64,000 nucleotides of DNA, from positions 8,928,001 through 8,992,000 of the forward strand of contig CM082592.2 in the NCBI GenBank assembly GCA_040954595.2, written 5' to 3'. Position 1 is the first letter of the stretch. Each line of letters opens with the position of its first letter. The notes under the pieces are model-generated. The model saw only the letters and a program-made list of their open reading frames with translations. It did no database searches and was not told where the DNA came from. Below, piece by piece: positions 12,501 to 24,461 of this stretch. The translations under genes were made by a program, and so were the position numbers. This DNA is from Balanoglossus misakiensis. Taxonomy: Eukaryota > Hemichordata.

Positions 12501-15500
12501 GAGAGATTTGTGTCTTTTTTTCACGTTACTACATTTCAAGACATGCACGCTCCATATCACTTCATGACACTGACTATCCCTGACATCACCACTTCCTGGC
12601 AGGAAGTGTCTTCGATGTCATCAGTTTATGGGGAGGATGTACCTGTGACATCATCACAAATTGAGTAAACGTTTTGGACATACAAGATGGCTGGCTCCCT
12701 AGTGGCTCTCTCTTGGAGGCAAACTTGAGGTTGAAATGAACTGTATACTTTCTTAATATACTCCTTTGAGTCAGCGCATGTCCTTACATGTATATTATAC
12801 CCACGTGATAAAATTACTGAGATGAAATTATACCGCTTTAATTTTAGTGAAACTGATCTCTTATCAAAGAACCCACTATACCAATCACCATGGTGACAAG
12901 AGAAACACTGTATGAATGGTGAGGTGGGCATGTCTTGTACCGACTTTCAAAACGAAGCTCATTAAAAAAAAAAACAGAAATGTCAGCCTGGAATTCTTTC
13001 TGGTATATCATTTCATCTGCGTAATTGTCTTTATATCTGATTTCAGTATCGTCTGCACTTTTGCTGATGGTTTTTAACCAAAAAAGAAAAGAAAAATATT
13101 TTTAAAAAGGGTAAATGTATTATATCTCTATCATGATCATTGAGGAATGAGCTTCTGTAATGAAAACTGATACAGTACTCAGGAAATGGGCATCTATTAT
13201 AGAATGTACAGACAGATAACATGTCCAACAGAAAAGTGGATGGGTTGAAAGACCATCTGCTACTGGGGGAGGGGACAACTGAGAATTAGGGAGGAGGAGT
13301 AGGAGGAGGAGGGGGGCGGGGGGAGGATGTGAGGGGGAATGACTGTTACCCCAGCATGACACCGAGATGAAATTAACAAAAGGATGATGTGGCTATATAT
13401 ATCTGTTACCTTCAGTGTTAACATCATCTTCGTCTATTATGCAAATGAGGATGATAAATCATTTTAATAAAACAAAACGGGGGGAAAAAAGAAAAGAAAA
13501 GAAAGTATAAAATGAGACAGTGCGGCTTATGTCGTTTGACGTTTATGAAGTTAACGAATATGATTTGATGTATATGAGCTGATTGTTACCGGTAATAAAT
13601 AAAAGCCATTGCCAAATATTGTTGCCTATAAAAGCAAAACAGGGCACAAGCCACCGACTGTGCACACGTAACAAACACATTAATTGGATACAATGTAACA
13701 ATTCTTACGTGTAGCAGAATGACCCAACCAATAAGTGTTCGATGCATAGTTTAACAACATATTTTGTACATGCTTATTAGCATAATGTAGGTGCAAGGGG
13801 GAAGGCACTTTGAAATAATGTGTGTGAAAAACAAAGTTAACCGTACCTGCTACCCTTTCTATGAAGTTGGAAGGCACTAAACCCCGTCTACCATCCATTA
13901 ACTCTCCCTCGTAAAATCCATCCTGCAAAAATAAAAGAAAAATTCACATCCTTGGTTAAAGTAAGGAATAACAGACTAGCAACAACATGGCACGTTATAA
14001 CAGACTTTTCAACATGTAAATGCATGAAGCTGAATGAAGGAATTTGATTAGACAGAGCAAGTCGTGTTGAGACAGGATTTCAAGGTTTCAAATAAATGAC
14101 AATATCTCCTCTCTGTATATTAATCTTTGCGAGTCAGACCAGGAATTCTGAATTTCAAGGTTTCAAACTAATTACAATTTCTCCCAACATATTAATTTTT
14201 CACTGTTGCACACAGAACAGAGAGACAAACCCACCTCATCCATGTCACCGTATACATAGATATATTCCCCAGCGTTGAGAGCCAGCTCAGACTCGGGGCT
14301 CTCGTTGGGCGAGTATTGCATAGGATCGTAGCTGTAACGTGCGATGAACACGGCCAGCTTGTCACGTTTTGGAGCAGCTGCGTGCCTGAGTATGTTCATA
14401 TCTATCTTGTCGCTGATTTCCTCCATCAGGTCTTCTGCGTCGCTGCCGCTATCCATCTGCAAAAATAATTAATATGACAGGCGGAAAAAAAAATTATGAA
14501 AAATTCATCACAAGCGATGAGAGAGCTAAATCAACATCAAGGATGGTCTGTATACTTTCTCAAATACTGGATGACCCATGCAGTTTTCCAGCAGTATGTC
14601 TTACACTTTTCGATGAGTCCACTGTTTGTATGTACTGTATATATAATGGTCGCAAAAAATCTTCAGAAATTGTTGTCATTTACAGACAGATGGCCATTTG
14701 GGAAGGAGAAAGTAGAAAACTCAAAGCACCTTGCCTGACAAACTGCGTGCACTGTCAAACCCCCTGCTGGGTATGCAATGGAACGCCACCCCAAAAAAAT
14801 TATTTCCCTTGGAAACACAGGAAACGGTCTGATCAACTCCGGCTGCAGAAAAACTTTCCGAGGGCTAAATTGATCAATGCTGTCTCGTGACTTGATGAGA
14901 ACCCTCACAAATCAAACGAGATATAATCCTGAAATAATTGTGTTTGATATGTGGAATCACGATTCAGCACATAGTGTACTTGTATGGGTCTTTACTTAAA
15001 TGTCACATAATATTACATGTACTTCACTTTTCACGATCCTTGGTATGCCAAATGAAAGCATATGACATTTGACGACAGAATGACCATTTTTTTGAGGGGA
15101 CCGTTTTGTGGCTGCGACATTTAACTCTAGACACATCACACTACGAAGCCCAAGTTTTTGCTTCGCTCTTGAAACACTTCTACAGCTGCTTATTTACATT
15201 TTCCATCCAAGATCTCAGATTGCGACTAATCAGGAAGCAATTGCAAGCACAAGCGAATGTTCACATCTTAGATGAGCCTCTTCCATTTCCACTCCATAAT
15301 GCCATTTACAGATCACAAATAAACGTCTCCCAGCCGACTGTGTCTCAGATCTCAGAATATGAGAACACCCAAAGCAAGATGGAGACAGACCGTTGTGCTA
15401 GACAATTATGTCTCTATCTTTTCTGATACAAGAAGTACATCGTATGAGTCATCGGTTCCACCGTGAAGGTAATAACAGCAGTCAAATGAGCTGAACTCTA

Positions 15501-18500
15501 TTATCAATTTTCCTCTTTTACTTGTTAATCACTCTCCTCAAAGATTACTTAGAAGCCTCACCGCTAACGGAATCACTAAATGCATTCAACATTATCCATG
15601 AGAACTATTACAATACGGAAGGCCAGAGTAATTATTCAAGTCCTGCCATCCCTACGTTTATAACCAACCATTTCAGATGGTATGACCCATCTCACAAAAG
15701 GAATCTGTCTCTCCCCAGTCTGTTAGAATTTACATCAAATCTTAAACACATCTGTTAGAATTATTTTCACTGACCTCATCCACAACTTTTTACCCCATCA
15801 AATAAAATAAATGTCCTTATTGATATAAAACGAATGAAAAATATATATGTTCCCTGAGTCTATGTTTTATGTCAGTCTGTTCTTTGAATGTTATATATTT
15901 TGCGCAGCAGTCAAATTATCATCGGGTTAGAGACTGAAAACAATTTGAATGGTGTGAATTAAACATGTCATCATAAAACGTCTGATATAATTACAGTTTT
16001 TGTCCTGTTGGCACCCATTTTAGTTCTTGTGCTGACATGGATCAGAACAGACAATGGATTTTCCATTAAATGACCAGCTTCAGATCAAAATTCACAGCGT
16101 GAGGAGACCAAATCAAGTTTTTAATCGAGCAATTTAGTGACAATTGAACAAAAGCTGAGAAAGGGAACACTTTATTTCGTTTCCATAGCTGCCAGCACAT
16201 TCATCAGTCAGTTCACGACAGATTGTGGTGTTTTGACATATTAATATCTTTGATTTTCGGCAGTGTAATTTCACTTTCAAGAAAGCATGCCTTCTGTTCA
16301 TTTGACCTCTGACCCTATACGCCATTCACTGATTGGTTAATACCTGCATGGTATGGCCTTTGACCCCCATCTTTCTGCAGTCCCTCAGTGCACAAAATGT
16401 ACACATTTGTATCTTTTGAGTCATGCGTGAAAAGATTTAAAATCATCAATTATGATGACAACTGTCACAAATGCGGTCAAACGACATAAATTTTGGAACA
16501 TTATCAAACATGAAATGGATAACAGTACATAATTCGTTTCTTATCTGATCTGACATTTAGTATGCACGACACTGTCTACTGGATATTTGTCTTTAAAACA
16601 CTGCCCGTGTGGCCGAAAAACAACAACAGTAATCAGGAGAAAAAAAGCCGAATGTGCAGTGAACTGGAACAAATATTGATGCACATCATGAATATTATCT
16701 AAACTGACAAATGAGTAATCAGGCCCAGAATGTGACGACAATACTGATCATGACATTAACTTCAAATTATGCATGTCAGTCTCCATGACAACATGATCTT
16801 CTGAGAAAAACCTTGTGATACAAGATTAAAAGGTCTCTTGTTTTCAAAACAATCATTAAGCCTAATTGTTTTTTCAGAACTCTCACTTTTTCGAATTCAA
16901 AGAAAAGCTACTGTAGTATTTGTTTAGTCTAGATTGTTTTCTTAGAATCTACTTCAATGTCACTCAATGTCATAATGGTAGAACTTGTCTGCCTGACAAT
17001 GCACTGAATTTCAAAGACATGAAATGTCAACATAGGAGTTTGTTCTGAGAAAGAACTGTTCAAATAGTTGAAATATGACACTACACAAACTTAGCACACA
17101 ATATTGCTGGCTTATAACTCAAAGCAGTACATCTATCATAAAAACTACAAAACCCTGTTATTTTAGAGACCCTTTTTTGCCGTTGTTATCTCATTTGAGA
17201 AATACCAATAAGCTTCGTCTGATGTTAATAATTCTTGTGCTTACCAAGTCGTTATGCAAACATCATCACTGTCATTTCAATTTAAATAATTCTTTCATTC
17301 AAATATGACTTCACGCTTTTGTAAATATGACATCACATCTGTCATCTGTTATTAAACGAGGTAAATGTGGTCAATTATTGATGGTTTTTTGGAAACATTG
17401 CAAGCAGTAGAAATCTACCACAGCCTGAATAATTGATCAAATTAGAGAAAAAAGCCAACGTAGTCACTCAAAAATAAAATAATGAAATAGTTCAAAAAAT
17501 AGTAAAAATAAAATGTGCCAAATACAGATCATAAGGACAAACTATGTACAAATGTAACACAGAGACAACCAGCTATTACTCATCTTAAATTTACCTTCAG
17601 GTAGAAATTATGCTCCCAACCTTGACCTTGGACCTAAGACCTTTGAGGTTACACACATATAATTATCCAATTCTGAGCCGATAGTACTATGAATGGAAAA
17701 TGACTGCATTTCATACATACTACCAGCCATGACCTTTTAATACAGGCGGAAAATCACCCAGAGACTTATTTTGAGCCGGAAGTCCAAATTCTAAGTCTGG
17801 CTCAGCTGTGACGTATATTCAGGGATGTTCCGGATACCGCAGGTCGGAGATAGACTGAAGTGATCCCCGATATTAGATTGCGATAGGTGGAAATAAACGG
17901 CCATCAGTTATGCACAGAACAGACGTACCTACACAAAGACGGAGACCGGTGATTGTAGCAACTGCAGTCATCACACAGGGGCGTGTATATATCTACACTC
18001 ACTTCCAGAAAACCATCATCATTATCCGATCCGGCATCAGCCTCACGTGATTCCGATACTCTCTGTCTCGTGGGGGGAAACCACCATGTGACAGACCTCC
18101 AGTCGCAGAGTACAAATTTAGGCCCAGACGTGCAGAAATAACCCCACCAACACCACGACAGAGCTATCTCAACGCGAGTGTGAGAGACACACTGCCAGTT
18201 CAGAATATACTAGCACATTACAGCAGTCGTCTTGGGGGAAAGACCTCATGAATAATACATCACACTGCATTAATCACACGTCCTGATGTGATGAATGGAT
18301 CAAAATTGCCTTCATTATGAATATTAATTTATTCATTAGTTGGCCTTCCGTTTTTAATTATCTCCATTATTTCCAAACTATAACTAGTTTATCAATCAAT
18401 ATTTGAGGAGTAAAATTTCCCCGTAGCATAGCATACCAAGCCACTGAAACAGGAAATGGCGAATCCAATCCCACTGCACATTTTAATATAGCTTAAGGTA

Positions 18501-21500
18501 TTCCCAACAATGTATCGCTATCTTGGAGGATAATCCACAGATACGTGTACCGGTATATTCCCGTTAAATCCTCACCTTTCCGTTCTCAACTACATCTTTT
18601 GACGACCTTGACCGTGACCGCGACCTCTCACTCCTGGCACTTCTCTCCGACTTGACCGAGGCAGCATCCCCTGAAAGCAAAGCATTAGGCATCCATCAAA
18701 TTAGCTGTGACTGCTGCTTAAAAAGACGGGTATAAAACAATTAACTGTTTTAATATGTCTTGACCTATTTCAATAAATTAGCAGAAGATTTCCCATCAAG
18801 TAGCCATTAATTGGTTTGTGGTGGACAGATAAGTAATTACAGGATCTGAACATCTCATCTATCCTCATATTCAGGTTGGACACATCAAGTCAAGAATGCA
18901 AATTTACAGAGTCATTTTATGTTGCCAAAGAAATGTCTCCAGTAACATTTTAATGACTGACAGTGAGTCATTCCAAATTACCAGTACTAGATATCCACGC
19001 ATTTACTTTCTAGAATTCTTCCTGATTACCCTCTTCCAAAAAGTACTTATTCAGTTTGAAAAAATATAGATCATTTAAGTGTCCTCTTTTTGATCTAATC
19101 TGCCAAGGTTCTCACGATGTATGGCTATTTATACAACTGCATACAAAATGGATGATTCAAAGTCTGCCATGAATGGGTCAATAATTTTATGAGAATAACA
19201 CACTGCCATGCATGTTTATTTGTATGACTGCATATCCATTTTTCATTTTGTTTAAATTAATGAATTAAACAGGACTGGTGTTTATGGACTAGTGCACAAT
19301 CCTGCCACAGAGGGCGTTGCTAAACATAAAGGTACAGATAAATGATACTGAGTGCTTCTGGCAGTAGGTTTGGAACAGGGTTGGCTGTTAAACAGTGACT
19401 TGAGCCCAGCAGCAAACGGGTCTCGAGTTCTGCTTAATATAGAAATCACTCCCAAAGGAAGTCACTGCAACTACATTGTACCAGAGGGGGGATACACTAT
19501 ATGCACTCCGGGAGGTCTGAGGTGGGCGAAGTGGGAGAGGCAGCAGATCACTGCAAATCTTCAGGAAGAGTGATTTGGTCTGGTGCTTTGCAGATTATAG
19601 TTCTTGAATGGATGCGTGCAGGCGGAAAAATGCTGGAACAACGTAAGGGTGGTTCAGGGCTTTTAGTGTGAGCATTGGGATGAATCCATGGGTGTACCTT
19701 AGCTGGTGCAATTAAGACTAAGGCTAGGCTGTGATGGAGGTGGGTTAAGTGTATGCTATGAAAGCAAACTGTGCAAGCTTAATTCTGGGGTCTATGATTA
19801 CGCACAGCATGTGTTAAACTACAGCATGCAGGAGACAGCAGCAACAGAAAGAAAACGGCACCACCATTCTTACAAGCTGTTTAAGTCTAATCACCTTGGC
19901 CGATAGGGAAAGTGTCGTCTTCAGTGTCGGACGTGGTGAGACGCCGAATATCGGCGCCGAACGACAGATCGTCATCAAGGCCTACGACGCCTGCCTCCTC
20001 CAGAAGACGACGTCTCTCCCGTTCATCGTTAGCAAAGCTTAGGGGTTCCTCGTCCCCCTCCACAAAACCTGCCAAATAAAATTGTGCGTTCAAGCCAGAG
20101 TTGGCCAGGGGAGGGGGGGGGGCAAACGAAAGAGCAGCCACAAAAAGAAACCGCAACTAGATTGACATAGAGACAAATGGAAGTGATCCACAGATGCAGC
20201 GAAGGGTGGGCAGGTTATGCAGTGGTCCGGGTGACTACAACACTGGCAAATGACATCATGATGGTAGCCATGGTTACCAATACTATGATGGATGCTACTC
20301 ATAGGTACTGGAATGAAGACTTCCAACAAACATGACAGTGAAAATACAGGTTGATGTACTATTCCACTGGATGCAAAAAGGAAAGAAAGTGAAGTGGGGG
20401 GGGGGGGGGGGGGGGGTTAACCCTCAGTTCACTACGGTTTGGCTGAAATCCATTGTTTTCTATGGTAAAGTTGGACCTCTACAGAGGGAACTAGGGGAGG
20501 GGGTGAAAGGGTTAATTGTCAAGTGGCTGGAAACATACATGTATGTTTCATGCACAGTCTTGTTTTTTATAATAACATGGCAACAGAAGACAATGGCCAC
20601 AATTTTATGGGTATGAAGGGATGACCGGGCTTGTACCAAGTATTTCACAGAATGGAAATGAAGACAGTGAAATATTTATGGGTCATTGATTACGGAATTA
20701 CATGGAAATGAGCGAAAGTTGCCATGGGTCTGGCATGGTTCGGCCGGTTACAATATGTGAGGAATTAGACAACACTTGTTAAGCAAGGGCAGCTCAGTCG
20801 GTATAAATTTGCAGCAAAGTTACAGAAAAGATTTTAACTCATACATTTAGGTTTGGGTTCAACTTTGAGGTGTTTTAGCTTGCAGGTATACTATTACTGT
20901 GTGCATTTCACACAATTAGAAATTAAAATCAAATTACAGCATGTTTAGAAAAAAACATATTACACATAGTTGGATCACCATTTCTGAACTCAACATTTTC
21001 TCAACGCTATAAACTATGCAGATGTCTTGAGGTGACCTGTGACCTTACCTGTGTCGATGGACTTGGTAGCCTCCAAAGGCTTCCGTCTTTCTTTCTTGAT
21101 TGGAACGTCGCCAACCCATGACCCTTCGTTGAACTCATCACCTGCAAAGTACGAAGTACAGAAGGAGGTGAAGCTACAACTTTACAAGAGTATCTGCTGT
21201 GAGAACTGACATGTCATGAATATTCTATGCAATTTCTTTTTTCACCGACATTGAAAATTACAAAGTGATTCTCAGTATAGACGTCAATGATGGCTGGTCA
21301 TTTGGGTGCCATTACACAGGCAGCTATAGATGGCTCAGGAGGGACCCAGTTTATCAGTATGGGAAATTCAACATACACACATTGGTTATTTGTTACTCAA
21401 CTTGTCAGGCTGTTGATAAGGAATGCATACACACAAATATACACTGGGGTGTGCTTTGCAGAAGAATAAAAAAATGAGAACGGTTCTTGTCAAGCATGTC

Positions 21501-24413
21501 TTACCACGTGACTCATCGCCCAGAACTCCCTCGGCAGCCAGCGATGCGGAAACAATGCCCGATTGCTTCTTAGCAAGCTGCTCTTTCGTCTTGGGTGTGC
21601 CGCGTCCGTTTTCCCCGAACCCCTCATCAGAGAGACTTTCCGGCGAGGTCTGGATGGCGATCTCGACTTTTGGAGAGCCCGCTCTCTTGGTTGCTTCTCT
21701 CCGCAGTGAGCTCAGCTCTTGAGAGAGTTGGTTGAAGTTTTCCGTCTGTTCTACGCATTTTCGCTCCAGCGACTGCACTTTGGTTTCTAGTTGCTCCACA
21801 GCTTGTCTGTGCGTTCTCTTGGCCGCTTCCTGTGCCTACGAGCAGAGAAGATAAACAAGAACTACATGTTTACTTCTCGCTTCAAAATTACAATGGGATA
21901 TATCAAGATGGTATGACATAGAAAGTGATTGATTGATTGATTTAGTGACTAGAAAATAGGGACTTATATTTGATGTACAGAATTAAGACACTGATAAATC
22001 AACGAATACTTCACCTACTGCCCTGTTGAAAAACGAATATCATACTACACACGTTTCACTTAAATGTACCGTGTAAGCGCAGTGATGTTATGAACTGTAA
22101 TTCCATATGGTTCAACAAGACGTACGACACAAATGACTTCTGCACTGGTACAAACTTAATCAAAAATAACGCGTGTCTTCTTGATGCGGGTTCTTTCAAT
22201 GGGGGCGAGCACGGCCATTTGCCGTGCTATCATAAAACACGATCGATTGCGTTTAGCGAAAATCCAATTTGTAAGTTGTTAACAACAGAGCCTAGTCTTA
22301 CATGTAATTTGGGAAAGATAAGCAAAGCCAATTTGCAGGTGATGACCTCAATATCCCTAGCTGTAATGGGTTGGCTCACACTGACATCCCTGCTTATGAC
22401 TTTCCGTTGAACTCTAACCCTGTATTTAATACTCTGCGAAAAATTTCTGAATGACGCTTCAGTGATTTTCAGGGGCTTCAAGTGTCTTATTTGGATGAAT
22501 GTTGTATCATAGACAGTAGAGGGGGGAAGACTGTCTATGATACAACTACTGTCTATGGTTGTATGTAACGCAGAAAGCTGTATGATGTCATACAGAAAAA
22601 CACGAGGATGTAAGGTACATTCAGGGGTCATGAATGTGACACATTAGAAATCTTCTCCCTGGGTTTTTCCTCACGACTACTTCTCAGTATTCTACAAGCA
22701 CATGCAACGATCACAGGTACACCGGCTAAATTAGTATGCACGCCATACCTGTTGTAGCTGTCGAACATCATCTTGCTTGGCTTGCAGACTGCGTAAGGCT
22801 TCTTGGTATTCAGCCTCGAGTTGTTTCCGCTTCTCGGCCGCTTCTTGCATATGCTGTGATGAGTGACATGTCCACAGAGAAAGAAAGAGAGAGAAAAAGA
22901 AGAAAAGGTCAATTTGATGGCGAGCAAGTACATGTGAGCACTTCAGGAGTCTATGAGGCAAGACCCAAATGGAGACATCGGTGGTAAAACTCTTCAAGGG
23001 TATATAAAAGAAAACATCACGATTAGCAGGAAAACACTCAGATCTCACTTTTCATTTTCTTTCTCAAAGGGCATAAAAGCACTTTGAGAATAACATTCTC
23101 TTTGAAATGATTTTAAATTATTGAGTGATGCTGCTAAACTACGTGGCCATGAACTTTTTTGGCAAACACTTTGCGTCACATCAGATTACTGCCAGGCACA
23201 TTTGCTAATTTGGTAGTTGTTCTTCAATTATATCTCTGTCACTTTCTCCACCATGAGAAGCATCGCAGGTGATGTCCACAGAGCTTTCGACATCTCCAAG
23301 GCTGACTCCGCATCCTTCTGCTTGATTGGCTATCTTTATCATCCCACACATCGCAGGTCAATCCAATCAAATGTGAATTATTTCGGCACCAGAGCGTACA
23401 GATGCCCCCAAGACAGTACCCAAATTAGCCACACATTCATACCACTGTTTTCAGTATGAGCTAACGTCTGCAGAAACTTGCAAAGTTGTTTGCATGATCC
23501 CATGATAATCATAATTTTGAAAATTTAATCCCCCTCCACACTTTCTCAAACTGATGATGCATCAAACTATCGATGATACATTTTCTTTTTCGTAATCCTG
23601 AAAAATGCTTTCCATGGATTGCACAGGACCTTCCTATACCAAAGTCTTACAGCAATTTCGGCATTAAAACCAGGATTAATGTTTTCAACACACTGCACAG
23701 AGACTAGCTAGAAGACTAAGCCACTAATACGGCTGTTATTTCTCCTACGCAATAACAAAAGCCCTGCTCAAAACTGAGGCACATTTTCAAATCCTCCCCA
23801 AATATAGTCAAATCCCTGGAGCACTTTGTGATCTTCTGATCTGCTTGTTGCGTCAGCAGCCAAGAAGATTTCTTTCTTTCTCAGAAATAAAGGAACAAAA
23901 CCACGCACACACCTTTACTGTTGACTCCAGTTTGTCAACGTTACTCTGCAGCTGATCGCGTTCGTTGGATAGAGTCTGTCTGGCTGTTGCCAAGTCAACC
24001 ACCTGTTCCTGTAAATGATGGCATTCTTCTTTAAGCTGCGGGGAGAAAAGACAAGCAAACCTTGTTTTACATGGGGGAGAAAAGTCACGATCGGGAGCAA
24101 AAGTTGCGGGTTTGACCGAGACACACTCACATACACGCACACGTCATTGCCCATGACATGACTGGTAAAGCACCTGCATCAGTTATAAGCTTCTTACTGC
24201 ATATAATTTATGAGACTGGACGTCGTCGATGTGAGGAGACTTTGTATTGTTCACTGAGTGAGTGGCTCAGGGTCAGCTAATCACTGCGAATAGTTTACAC
24301 GGATGTAAGATAGATTTATTATGCCTTGATTACTGCATGCCCTATACTGACTGCTTCCTTGATAACATCATCATCATCATCATCATCATCATCACCACCA
24401 TCATCATCCTCAC

Positions 24414-24461
<48 letters not shown>

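Larger units (their letters stand above)
11295..13846. other. Intron between exons 17 and 18
   Basis: Carries the 24-nt microexon candidate at 13410-13433, preceded on the transcript by a GAAAA-rich stretch and followed by a C-rich tract (G-rich on plus, 13264-13337). No other element seen. Confidence 0.65.
20069..21048. other. Intron between exons 12 and 13
   Basis: About 1 kb holding a 21-G run, a 99-bp MITE-like repeat directly beside it, and a 20-bp palindrome. Nothing coding. Confidence 0.7.

Noticed and set aside
17590-17620. Possible 18-nt microexon HNFYLK in the exon 15-16 intron
   Set aside because: Acceptor GGTTGGGAG has no pyrimidine tract.
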